A DNA stretch of 5,948 nt from an uncultured Chitinophagaceae bacterium (GCA_903832075.1 CAILAF010000619.1:1-5948); one strand, 5' to 3'. Numbered from the stretch's first letter, positions 1 to 5,840 are shown. Numbers and translations are program-made. Notes: generated by a model not told the origin, from the sequence alone.

Positions 1-203
1 AAGAAACAAAATGCGGTGATTTAGCTTTTTTTGATAATGAAGATGGGAAAATCGTTCATGTTGGAGTTTTATTAGATAATCAAACTATTATTCATGCATC
101 CGGTAAAGTTAGGATTGATAAAATAGATAATGCCGGAATAATTAATAATGATACAGGGGAAAGAACACATCGGCTTAGAATCATTAAACGTTATCATTCT
201 TAA
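1..203 (+). CDS. NlpC/P60 (C40) family peptidase, C-terminal fragment
   Basis: The window opens inside this gene; 66 residues in frame 3 are visible, ending at TAA 201-203. The visible part has the NlpC/P60 fold signature: a GDLAFF strand preceded by Cys, then IVHVGVLL with the catalytic-type His (codon 57-59), then TIIHASGKVRID with a second His (codon 93-95) that fits the third polar residue of the Cys-His-His/Asn triad. The fragment ends with a THRLRIIKR segment, a usual C-terminal strand in these enzymes. The catalytic Cys should lie upstream, outside the window. Family members cleave peptide stems of peptidoglycan (often gamma-D-Glu-diaminopimelate bonds) and are usually exported, but no signal peptide can be checked here. 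It is the only + strand gene and converges on the - strand genes across a shared terminator. Confidence 0.85.
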   Translation, partial: ETKCGDLAFFDNEDGKIVHVGVLLDNQTIIHASGKVRIDKIDNAGIINNDTGERTHRLRIIKRYHS

Positions 204-212
204 AACAAAAAA

Positions 213-240
213 AGCCTTCCAATGTGAAGGCTATCTTTTT
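213..240. terminator. Bidirectional Rho-independent terminator
   Basis: A 7-bp perfect stem, AGCCTTC (213-219) and GAAGGCT (226-232), encloses a 6-nt loop. On the + strand it is followed by ATCTTTTTTA; on the - strand it is followed by the complement of the A-run at 204-212. It therefore has a U-tract in both directions and lies between the convergent peptidase gene (stop at 203) and the small membrane protein gene (stop at 257). It can end both transcripts. Confidence 0.8.
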
Positions 241-256
241 TAGAAAGTATAATTGA

Positions 257-415
257 TTACATAATATCTAATGCTTTTGCAAAATAAGTAGCAGTGCCCG
301 GTAATGCTAACCAAAAAAATTGTCTAACAGATGGAGTAGCTAACATAAAAATTAAAATGGCTGTCCATACAAAACAAATTGCCCAATATTTTCCAGTTGA
401 TTTTTTTGTTTCCAT
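257..415 (-). CDS. Small membrane protein of unknown function (52 aa)
   Basis: I do not recognise this protein. It starts METKKS, has a basic N-terminus, one clear transmembrane helix at about residues 10-27 (rich in W, I, L, F), and a second, shorter hydrophobic/amphipathic stretch at about 31-47 containing RQFFWLALPG. The frame is open further upstream to about 463, but only through a TTG start. I chose the ATG at 415 because a good Bacteroidota promoter (433-463) would start transcription near 428, downstream of the longer start. There is no Shine-Dalgarno sequence, which is usual in this phylum. It is the last gene before the bidirectional terminator, and may be transcribed both from its own promoter and by readthrough from the upstream TSUP gene. 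The dedicated promoter and clean terminator argue that it is a real gene. Confidence 0.65.
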   Translation of the reverse strand: METKKSTGKYWAICFVWTAILIFMLATPSVRQFFWLALPGTATYFAKALDIM

Positions 416-432
416 GTAAAGTTGATTTTTGA

Positions 433-463
433 CAAAGATAGGGGGGTGAATTATTTTTTTCAA
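433..463 (-). promoter_or_regulatory. Bacteroidota-type promoter for the 52-aa gene
   Basis: On the - strand, TTG (complement of CAA 461-463), a 20-nt spacer and TATCTTTG (complement of 433-440) match the phylum's TTG-N19-21-TAnnTTTG consensus for the primary sigma factor, with all fixed -7 bases present. The start site would be near 425-429, giving a leader of only about 10-14 nt before the ATG at 415. The -33 TTG overlaps the TGA stop of the upstream TSUP gene (460-462). The spacer contains a run of six C residues. Confidence 0.65.
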
Positions 464-900
464 CTCTTTATTTTTGTTTGATCAATATTAGTAATTGCAG
501 GTTTTGTATCATCTTGTTTTTTCGGTTTATCAAGAAACAATAATTTTAGTGCAACTAACATCATTACAACAGCGAATATTTTTTTTACTGTTGCATCCGG
601 TAACGATAAGGCCAGCTTGCTTCCAAAATAGCCACCAACAAAGAATCCCATCGAAACCAATAAAACTACACGAGTATCAATGAATCCATCTTTATAATAT
701 TTCATTACTGCTAAAATGCCAACGGGTAATAATAAAATACCTAATGAAGTTCCTTGTGCTTCCTTTTGTGAGAATGCTAAAAAGAATACCAAGGCAGGAA
801 CTATAAGAATTCCGCCACCAACGCCAATTAAACCACTAAGCATACCGGATGCAAATCCTATTAATAACAGGATGATGATCATCGAAATTGTAAATGACAT
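460..900 (-). CDS. Half-size TSUP (TauE/SafE, DUF81) membrane transporter
   Basis: This 146-residue integral membrane protein carries the family hallmark GMLSGLIGVGGGILIVPAL at about residues 19-37. Hydrophobic segments lie at roughly 4-24, 29-44, 50-66, 77-97 and 105-123, followed by a charged Lys/Asp-rich tail. Full-length family members are about 250 residues with two homologous halves; this is one half, so it would need to form a dimer. Known family members export or import small sulfur-containing or organic anions (sulfite, sulfoacetate and similar); the substrate here cannot be told from sequence. I chose the ATG at 900, which leaves a 10-nt gap after ppa; the longer open frame starts with TTG at 957, overlaps ppa by 47 nt and adds a Lys-rich stretch with no family match. 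It is the last gene of the probable lipoprotein-crcB-ppa-TSUP operon. Confidence 0.85.
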   Translation of the reverse strand: MSFTISMIIILLLIGFASGMLSGLIGVGGGILIVPALVFFLAFSQKEAQGTSLGILLLPVGILAVMKYYKDGFIDTRVVLLVSMGFFVGGYFGSKLALSLPDATVKKIFAVVMMLVALKLLFLDKPKKQDDTKPAITNIDQTKIKS

Positions 901-910
901 TTTTTTCAAT

Positions 911-1456
911 TTAATTATTTTTAAAATTGTCTTTATAAAGTTGAATAGCTTCTTCAATTATTTTTAGTGCAGTGGCTTTATCACTGAATTCTTCAACTAC
1001 CACAGTTTTGTTTTCTAATTTTTTATATTCTTCAAAGAAATGACGCAATTCATCAAAAAAATGTTTAGGTAATTCTTCAATATTATTATAATAATTAACA
1101 CCCGGATCGTTTGAAGCAACTGCAATAATTTTATCATCGGCATCACCACTATCAATCATTTGCATTACACCAATTACTTTGGCTTGCATTAATGTTAGCG
1201 GAACAACCGGTAAAGAAGTAATGACTAAAATATCTAAAGGATCTTTATCATCTCCATAAGTTTGCGGAATGAATCCATAATTGATGGGATAATAGAACGA
1301 TGAATAAATTACACGATCTAATTTTAATAAACCACTTGGTTTATCAATTTCATATTTGCATCTGCTTCCTTGTGGAATTTCAATAACCGCTGTAACAATT
1401 CTGGGTGCTTGTTCTCCGTAATGAACCCCATGCCATGGATGTAAGACTGTCATCAT
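911..1456 (-). CDS. ppa: Inorganic pyrophosphatase, family I (soluble)
   Basis: The 181-residue cytoplasmic enzyme hydrolyses pyrophosphate to two phosphates, pulling biosynthetic reactions forward. By alignment from memory to the E. coli enzyme, all active-site residues appear present: E26, K34 and E36 (IEIP...KYEID), R48, Y56 and Y60 (YYPINYGF), D70, D72 and D75 (DKDPLD metal site), D102, D107 and K109, and Y144-K145 in the FFEEYK segment. Length is normal. Two consecutive ATG codons open the gene (1456 and 1453); either could be used. The metal motif has Lys where the PROSITE-type pattern expects G/S/D/N between the first two Asp residues, while the Asp ligands are kept. It follows crcB after 6 nt and precedes TSUP by 10 nt, so it is probably co-transcribed. 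Mg2+-dependent family I enzymes are strongly inhibited by fluoride, which gives the crcB neighbour meaning. Confidence 0.96.
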   Translation of the reverse strand: MMTVLHPWHGVHYGEQAPRIVTAVIEIPQGSRCKYEIDKPSGLLKLDRVIYSSFYYPINYGFIPQTYGDDKDPLDILVITSLPVVPLTLMQAKVIGVMQMIDSGDADDKIIAVASNDPGVNYYNNIEELPKHFFDELRHFFEEYKKLENKTVVVEEFSDKATALKIIEEAIQLYKDNFKNN

Positions 1457-1462
1457 AAAAAA

Positions 1463-1825
1463 TTATTTTATTATCCAATAACCTAAAAAAGTTGCTGAAA
1501 ATCCTAATAATAAACTTCCAACAGAATATAAAGCAAAACTAATATAACGTTGTTGTTGCAACATTGCAATGCATTCCCAAGAAAAAGCTGAGAAAGTTGT
1601 AAACCCGCCACAGATGCCGGTTGCAAGAAATAAACGCCAATCACCAAACCCTTCTTCTTTAACTGCCATGCACATAACAATTCCAATAATAAATGAACCT
1701 AAAATGTTTACAGTAAAAGTTGCAAAAGGAAAAGTATTATGTTTAATAATTACGGAAAAAAAATAACGAACAACAGAACCAATCATTCCGCCAAGGGCAA
1801 CAAGAATAAAGTTTTTAAGTATCAT
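1463..1825 (-). CDS. crcB: Fluoride channel/exporter CrcB (Fluc)
   Basis: This 120-residue protein with four hydrophobic helices (about 4-27, 33-55, 63-89, 94-118) has the full set of CrcB/Fluc signatures. These are GGMIGSVVRY at 12-21, TVNILGSF at 38-45 with the pore Asn (N40), and GGFTTFSAFSWE at 73-84, which holds the Thr pair, the two pore Phe residues (F78, F81) and the helix break that binds the central Na+. Fluc proteins assemble as inverted dual-topology dimers in the inner membrane and let fluoride leave the cell. Length is standard for a single-gene homodimeric form. Its ATG overlaps the TGA of the upstream lipoprotein gene (ATGA at 1822-1825), indicating translational coupling, and ppa starts 6 nt after its stop. 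No fluoride riboswitch motif was seen upstream. Confidence 0.96.
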   Translation of the reverse strand: MILKNFILVALGGMIGSVVRYFFSVIIKHNTFPFATFTVNILGSFIIGIVMCMAVKEEGFGDWRLFLATGICGGFTTFSAFSWECIAMLQQQRYISFALYSVGSLLLGFSATFLGYWIIK

Positions 1826-2229
1826 AGATTTCCGTTAAATGAATATTTAAGATCAACCTTCCATTCTTTATTTCTCAATATTACTTTTATTACACGAGGT
1901 ACTTTATCAAATGAGTTTTTAAAGTTGATGATGTGAATACTATCGTTAATTATTGATTCTTCATTAATAATGATAGAAGATTCTTTCAATTGTTTTTTTT
2001 CTTCGTTTGATTTAGGGTTATATATTTTTTTTTGTATTAGGAGGTATTTAACATTAATACTATCATTCAACATAAAAAAAGTTGCTTTATCAAAATTACC
2101 TGTTAAAAAACCATCAATAAATTCTCTTCCTGCATCTAAAGCGTTTTCTGCTTTAGTAAAACTGTTATTTGAATTGCATGAGATAAATGGGAGGATTAAT
2201 AGAAGCAGTATTGATTTTATTATTCTCAT
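1822..2229 (-). CDS. Small lipoprotein, NTF2-like/DUF4878-like
   Basis: This 135-residue protein begins with a basic MRIIK followed by a hydrophobic stretch and LPFISC, a lipobox-like site with the lipidated Cys at 18; the -3 residue is Phe, slightly off consensus. The mature part starts with a linker, an alpha helix (about 26-43, ALDAGREFIDGFLTGNF), a helical middle with a Lys/Glu-rich segment (72-84), and then alternating strands ending in EWKVDLKYSF (112-121). That layout, small helices followed by a curved sheet closed by a Trp-containing strand, resembles the NTF2-like DUF4878 lipoproteins common in this phylum; the assignment rests on pattern recognition only. It would sit in the periplasm anchored to a membrane. 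It is the first gene of the cluster, and its stop overlaps the crcB start by 4 nt. Function is unknown. Confidence 0.8.
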   Translation of the reverse strand: MRIIKSILLLLILPFISCNSNNSFTKAENALDAGREFIDGFLTGNFDKATFFMLNDSINVKYLLIQKKIYNPKSNEEKKQLKESSIIINEESIINDSIHIINFKNSFDKVPRVIKVILRNKEWKVDLKYSFNGNL

Positions 2230-2236
2230 ATTAAAA

Positions 2237-2244
2237 CGAAGTTA
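2237..2244 (-). promoter_or_regulatory. Possible weak -7 element before the lipoprotein-crcB-ppa operon
   Basis: The - strand reads TAACTTCG, one base from TAnnTTTG, 7 nt before the lipoprotein ATG. No TTG lies at the expected 19-21 nt spacing; the nearest T-run ending in TTG is about 27 nt upstream, inside or next to the preceding terminator. If used, the transcript would be nearly leaderless. A promoter is expected somewhere in 2230-2275 because a strong terminator lies just upstream, but this site is a tentative pick. Confidence 0.2.
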
Positions 2245-2275
2245 CGATGTGAAGATGAAAGAAATTCTTGGCAAA

Positions 2276-2315
2276 AATAAAAGAGTTGCATCTTTTTTGA
2301 TGCAACTCTTTTATT
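2276..2315 (-). terminator. Rho-independent terminator after the beta-barrel gene
   Basis: A 17-bp perfect stem (2276-2292 with 2299-2315) encloses a 6-nt homopolymer loop (T6 on +, A6 on -). The core is GAGTTGCATC/GATGCAACTC flanked by A and T runs, so the - strand transcript ends in a CUCUUUUAUU tail. It begins 19 nt past the stop of the beta-barrel gene and insulates it from the lipoprotein-crcB-ppa operon. The A/T flanks are symmetric, so it could also work on + strand transcripts, although no + strand gene is apparent. Confidence 0.85.
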
Positions 2316-2334
2316 ATGAACTAATATTAAATAA

Positions 2335-5082
2335 TTAATTAGCGCCACTTTGCATCATATCCATTCCACTTTGGTCTGTTTTATTGTTTTTACGTTTGAA
2401 TAATTGAACATCAAATTTACCAAAACGATAAGTAAAGTTTAAACGCAATACTTGCGGATCTCTTCTTCTTTCGCTATCCATTACAAACAAACCTGGTTGT
2501 TCAGAATGTGTTTGGGCAACTTGTGTACGGAAAATATCATTCATACCAAGTGTAAGTGAACCTGATTGTCCGTTCTTCCATGTAAAATCTTTTCTTAAAG
2601 CCAAATCAAAACTATATCGTGGAAGAATGTAACCTTGGGCAGTTGTTTGAACGCCGCCGCCATAACCACCACCACCCATTCCGCCGCCGCCGCCCATTCC
2701 ACCACCGCCTCCACCACCTCCGGAAGTGCTTTGTGGCAATACTGTTTTTGCTTGATAGTTGCCGCTGAATTGTATAGAAAATCCTTTCGCAACCTTCAAA
2801 GCATTATTCATTTTTATAAACCAACTTACTAAAGAGTTTGCAATGTTTTGTCCCGGAATTGTTGCATTGATCTGAGAATTAAATAAATTTCCATTCAATG
2901 TTAAATCCCACCATTTGGTTACAGGAATTTTATTGGTTAATTCTAACCCATAAGCAATTGCACTGTTCGCATTTATATAAGTTGAAAAATAAATACTATC
3001 ACCGGCATTCAATGCATTTGGTCCGCGATAATTATATCTGGTTATTAAATCAGTTGTGTATTTAAAGAAAACTGTAGCTAAAAAATTTGCTCCTTTTTTA
3101 TAAGCATTATTATATGACATTTCGAATGAATTGGTGAATTCAGGTTTCAAACCTGCGTTACCAATACTTATACTTAAAGGATAATTAGTATAATCAGGGA
3201 AAGGCATTAACTGAAAGAAGTTAGGTCTATTGATTCTGCGAGAATAATTAATTTGAAAATCTTGTTTTGCATCAACCTTGTAAGTGATGAATGCACTTGG
3301 AAATAAGCTTAATGGATAATTTACTTTGAATGTTGCAGAATCAGCTCCTGAACTATTCAATAAGGTTCCTGTATAATTAGAACTTTCTGCTCTAAATCCC
3401 AATAAATAACTCCATTTATTAACTTTAAAAGTATAAGTAGTATAAGCTGCGTATACTTCATCATGAAATTTATATTTATTACTTATGCTTGGTATATTTA
3501 TATATTTTCCGGTAGTATAATCAAAAATATTTTGAGTACTATTATTGTAAAAATCTCTGATTGCTGCTCTGGCGCCTATTTCTAATTTACTATCATCTGT
3601 CAATGGATTTTCATAATCTGTTTGTGCTGTATAAAAATGACTATAACCGGAATTATAAGTTTGTTGTAATAAAGGATTGTATTTTAATGTAGTTGTATTA
3701 GGCAAATATGTATAAGTGCCAATTGCGTTGTTACTATTGTTAGTGTTTGAATTATAATTAAAATCAGCAGATAAGTCATGACCATTTTTTGCAAAATTGT
3801 GTTTATAGCTGAATTGTGAACCAACATTTTGCATACCGGTAGTGCTATTAGATAAACCATTACTATACGAAGCAAATGTTCCATTGATAGTTGAATCAGT
3901 AACCTGTGTTGTATGTGGTACAAAACTTGCTTTATTAAAATTTCCTGTTATAGAAAATGTATTTCTATTATCTACCAAGTAATCTAAGCCACCACGAAAA
4001 AATCCGAAATCACCTTCATTAATACTTTCATTTGTGTTAGATATAGTGCTTGGTATTGTTAAAGTATTTAATTGTGTTGTAGAAGAATTTGAAATTGATT
4101 TGCGTTGATTAAAGTTTGCACTTGCAAAAAAGTTTAATTTATTTTGACGGTAATTTATATCACCGCCTAAATTTACTTTTCCTCTAGAATCTATACCAGT
4201 TCTGAATCCGCCGTTATAACCATTCTTTTTATTTTTCTTCAAAACAATATTTACAATTCCTGCATTACCACCGGATGCATCATATTTTGCAGATGGATTG
4301 GTAATGATTTCAACTTTATCAATAATATCAGAAGGAATTTGATCTAATGTTAAAGTAGTCGGTCTACCATCTATAAAAATTGTTGGTGCTGCATTTCGTA
4401 ATGTAACATTTCCATCAATATCAACATTAATAGATGGAATATTTTTCATTACTTCTGTAGCTGTTTGTCCGGTGCTTGCTAAATCCTTTTCTACATTATA
4501 AATCTTTCTATCAATACCCATTTCAAATTGTGGTTTTGAAGAGGAAGTAACTGTAACATTTCCTAAATCAGTTGCAGAAACTTCAATTTTTATGTTACCT
4601 AAATCTTTATCTAATTGACCAAGCATTTGTTGCATACCATTTCCCATACCACTTCCATTGCCTTCTTGTAATCCACCAGTTTGTACTTGTGTATTACCAC
4701 CACCTTGCGGCATTTTAATATTGAAAGAAACGTTTTGTTCAAGTTGTTTATAACCTACTCCTGTAATTTTTAATTTAAAATTCCCCATTACAGAAAGATT
4801 CTCTAAACTAAAATCACCATTTGCAACTGTAATAACAGTTTTCAAAATGGCTTGTTTCATTTGTTTACTAACCGTATCAAATTTATTTCCGGTTAATTGA
4901 ACTGTAATGCCTGGAATACCTTTATTGGTTTTTGAATCCACAATCTTTCCATACAAATGACCTTGATTCATATTCTGTCCACCAAATCCTCCTCTTCCTC
5001 CACCTCTGTTTCCGCTGGGTGGTTGAGCATTTAATGTAGACAACGTAAAAACAATAACTGTTAATAATAAAAAGTTTCTCAT
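2335..5082 (-). CDS. Outer-membrane beta-barrel protein with CarboxypepD_reg-like and plug domains
   Basis: This 915-residue TonB-dependent-receptor-like protein has a Sec signal peptide (1-19, likely cleaved at LNA/Q). A Gly/Arg-rich linker (about 23-40) follows, then a carboxypeptidase-regulatory-like beta-sandwich (about 42-124, GKIVDSKTNKGIPGITVQL), a second Gly/Met/Gln-rich linker (125-160), a plug domain (about 185-282, with IFIDGRPTTL, IEKVEII-like VEIITNPSAKYDASG and GIVNIVLKK), and a barrel from about 283. The barrel carries the NAGLKPEFTNSFE signature, and its last strand ends near TYRFGKF, followed by a Lys-rich and then Met-rich tail. This is the outer membrane beta-barrel group often filed under OMP_b-brl_3; members are common in Bacteroidota and mostly lack assigned substrates. 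No TonB box is obvious and no SusD-like partner is adjacent, so glycan uptake is not indicated. I chose the ATG at 5082; an upstream GTG at 5106 only adds eight residues before the signal peptide. It has its own terminator. Confidence 0.93.
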   Translation of the reverse strand: MRNFLLLTVIVFTLSTLNAQPPSGNRGGGRGGFGGQNMNQGHLYGKIVDSKTNKGIPGITVQLTGNKFDTVSKQMKQAILKTVITVANGDFSLENLSVMGNFKLKITGVGYKQLEQNVSFNIKMPQGGGNTQVQTGGLQEGNGSGMGNGMQQMLGQLDKDLGNIKIEVSATDLGNVTVTSSSKPQFEMGIDRKIYNVEKDLASTGQTATEVMKNIPSINVDIDGNVTLRNAAPTIFIDGRPTTLTLDQIPSDIIDKVEIITNPSAKYDASGGNAGIVNIVLKKNKKNGYNGGFRTGIDSRGKVNLGGDINYRQNKLNFFASANFNQRKSISNSSTTQLNTLTIPSTISNTNESINEGDFGFFRGGLDYLVDNRNTFSITGNFNKASFVPHTTQVTDSTINGTFASYSNGLSNSTTGMQNVGSQFSYKHNFAKNGHDLSADFNYNSNTNNSNNAIGTYTYLPNTTTLKYNPLLQQTYNSGYSHFYTAQTDYENPLTDDSKLEIGARAAIRDFYNNSTQNIFDYTTGKYINIPSISNKYKFHDEVYAAYTTYTFKVNKWSYLLGFRAESSNYTGTLLNSSGADSATFKVNYPLSLFPSAFITYKVDAKQDFQINYSRRINRPNFFQLMPFPDYTNYPLSISIGNAGLKPEFTNSFEMSYNNAYKKGANFLATVFFKYTTDLITRYNYRGPNALNAGDSIYFSTYINANSAIAYGLELTNKIPVTKWWDLTLNGNLFNSQINATIPGQNIANSLVSWFIKMNNALKVAKGFSIQFSGNYQAKTVLPQSTSGGGGGGGGMGGGGGMGGGGYGGGVQTTAQGYILPRYSFDLALRKDFTWKNGQSGSLTLGMNDIFRTQVAQTHSEQPGLFVMDSERRRDPQVLRLNFTYRFGKFDVQLFKRKNNKTDQSGMDMMQSGAN
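2653..2721 (-). repeat. In-frame glycine-codon repeat (GGN)n in the beta-barrel gene
   Basis: Twenty-three codons, residues 788-810, consist only of Gly (20), Met (2) and Tyr (1), arranged as G8-M-G5-M-G4-Y-G3. The DNA is a run of GGC/GGT/GGA triplets and is far more GC-rich than its surroundings. It falls late in the barrel between predicted strands, so it most likely forms a flexible surface loop. Near-identical GGC triplets at about 2682-2694 and 2653-2664 make it prone to slippage, with changes that keep the frame. Confidence 0.85.
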
Positions 5083-5108
5083 GATAATTACAAATTGTGT
5101 TTGCACTG

Positions 5109-5116
5109 CAAAGTTC
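5109..5116 (-). promoter_or_regulatory. Possible -7 element for the beta-barrel gene
   Basis: The - strand reads GAACTTTG, one base off TAnnTTTG, 26 nt before the chosen ATG at 5082. A start site near 5100 would leave a leader of about 20 nt and would place the alternative GTG (5106) at or before the start of the transcript, supporting the ATG. No clear TTG -33 box occurs 19-21 nt upstream, so the call is tentative. Confidence 0.3.
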
Positions 5117-5171
5117 GACTTAGATTAAGGATAAAAGTTGCCGGATATGTACGAACGGTAATATGGCAATT

Positions 5172-5205
5172 TTGAATGGATAAAGTTCAATTTTCATCTA
5201 TTCAA
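5172..5205. repeat. Imperfect inverted repeat in the beta-barrel gene upstream region
   Basis: TTGAATGGAT (5172-5181) and ATCTATTCAA (5196-5205) pair over 10 positions with one G-U on the + strand (A-C mismatch on the - strand) around a 14-nt spacer. It lies in the 142-nt gap between the DUF445-like stop (5225) and the beta-barrel start (5082), about 55 nt upstream of the possible -7 element. It could be a weak terminator for the DUF445-like gene (no U-tract follows) or an operator-like palindrome. The rest of the gap shows no other structure. Confidence 0.3.
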
Positions 5206-5224
5206 TAATTCGGTGAATTGCATT

Positions 5225-5827
5225 TTAAATATTATTAAACAAAAACATTTCAATAATACCAATTACTAAACCGATAATGAATCCTGTTAATTGTATATAT
5301 ATAAATTGTTTGGATAATTTTTGTTTGATGGAATGAATCAGCGCATTTGTATCTGTATTATTCAATTTATCTTTTATTAATTTTTCGATATTAAAATCAT
5401 TGGAAAGATTGTTCATATAATTTTTTATGATCGAAGGAAATAAATCTTTCAACTCTTTTATAAAGATTGATTTCAATTGTATAATGGTTTTTTCGCCGAT
5501 AAGCATACTGATCATTGGAATTTGTTCAGCTAATTTTTTTCTTAAAAAATCATCAATATGATCTTCAATAAGCGGCATTAATCCTTCTAATGTTTTTGGA
5601 TTATTAATTTTTTCTTCTAATAAATTGGTGAATGAAAATTGCTTGGCTGCATAAACTGCAATGCCATCAATTATTGAATTTTTATATTTATATAATATTC
5701 CGTAGAGTTTTAGTCCAAAAATATTTATAACTTTTTTAGGATAGAAGAAAGATTGGATAATTACCCAAACAGAACACCATCCTGCAAAAGCAGCGAAAAG
5801 CGGAATAAAAAATAACCAATAATTCAT
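5225..5827 (-). CDS. DUF445-like membrane protein (200 aa)
   Basis: The N-terminal helix (about 3-27, with AFAGW then a short PKK turn at 30-32) and a C-terminal helix (about 176-196) frame a largely helical middle. The middle contains HIDDFLRKKL (90-99) and IPMISMLIGEKTI (103-115), followed by amphipathic helices rich in Lys, Asp and Asn. This order matches short DUF445 family proteins of Bacteroidota, whose N-terminus typically reads GWxTNWxAIKMLFxP; here it reads GWCSVWVIIQSFFYP, so the most conserved Asn and Lys are changed. The family has no established biochemical role. It would be anchored in the inner membrane by both ends. The start at 5827 is only about 14 nt past the T-tract of the preceding tRNA terminator. 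No convincing terminator follows it. The assignment is from remembered motifs. Confidence 0.75.
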   Translation of the reverse strand: MNYWLFFIPLFAAFAGWCSVWVIIQSFFYPKKVINIFGLKLYGILYKYKNSIIDGIAVYAAKQFSFTNLLEEKINNPKTLEGLMPLIEDHIDDFLRKKLAEQIPMISMLIGEKTIIQLKSIFIKELKDLFPSIIKNYMNNLSNDFNIEKLIKDKLNNTDTNALIHSIKQKLSKQFIYIQLTGFIIGLVIGIIEMFLFNNI

Positions 5828-5840
5828 GCGCCTGATTTAT

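Noticed and set aside
416..463. Longer start for the 52-aa protein (68 residues, start near 463)
   Set aside because: It would begin with TTG and lies across the promoter boxes, so the start would be upstream of the likely transcript 5' end.
901..957. N-terminal extension of the TSUP protein by 19 Lys-rich residues
   Set aside because: It needs a TTG start and a 47-nt overlap with ppa; the ATG at 900 gives the normal TSUP N-terminus with the first helix.
495..967. Two + strand open frames opposite the TSUP gene
   Set aside because: They are antisense to a well-supported membrane protein, show no family resemblance and have no promoter or leader signal.
1826..2275. A fluoride (crcB-type) riboswitch upstream of crcB or of the operon
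   Set aside because: I looked on the - strand for its conserved pseudoknot and the terminal CTGATG-type segment in the leader at 2230-2275 and before crcB; none is recognisable, and the operon leader is too short after the terminator.
1504..2338. Further open frames opposite or out of frame with crcB and the lipoprotein gene
   Set aside because: They are shadows of the real coding frames; one runs straight through the 2276-2315 terminator hairpin.
2595..2832. Open frames on both strands across the glycine tract
   Set aside because: The Ala/Val/Thr-rich translations are products of the GGN triplet run read in other frames, not genes.
3684..3923. A 79-codon - strand open frame inside the beta-barrel gene
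   Set aside because: It is an alternative frame of the barrel-coding sequence with low-complexity content and no signals.
2335..5082. SusC of a polysaccharide utilization locus
   Set aside because: There is no adjacent SusD-like lipoprotein, glycoside hydrolase or sigma/anti-sigma pair, and the protein resembles the outer membrane beta-barrel group rather than classic SusC.
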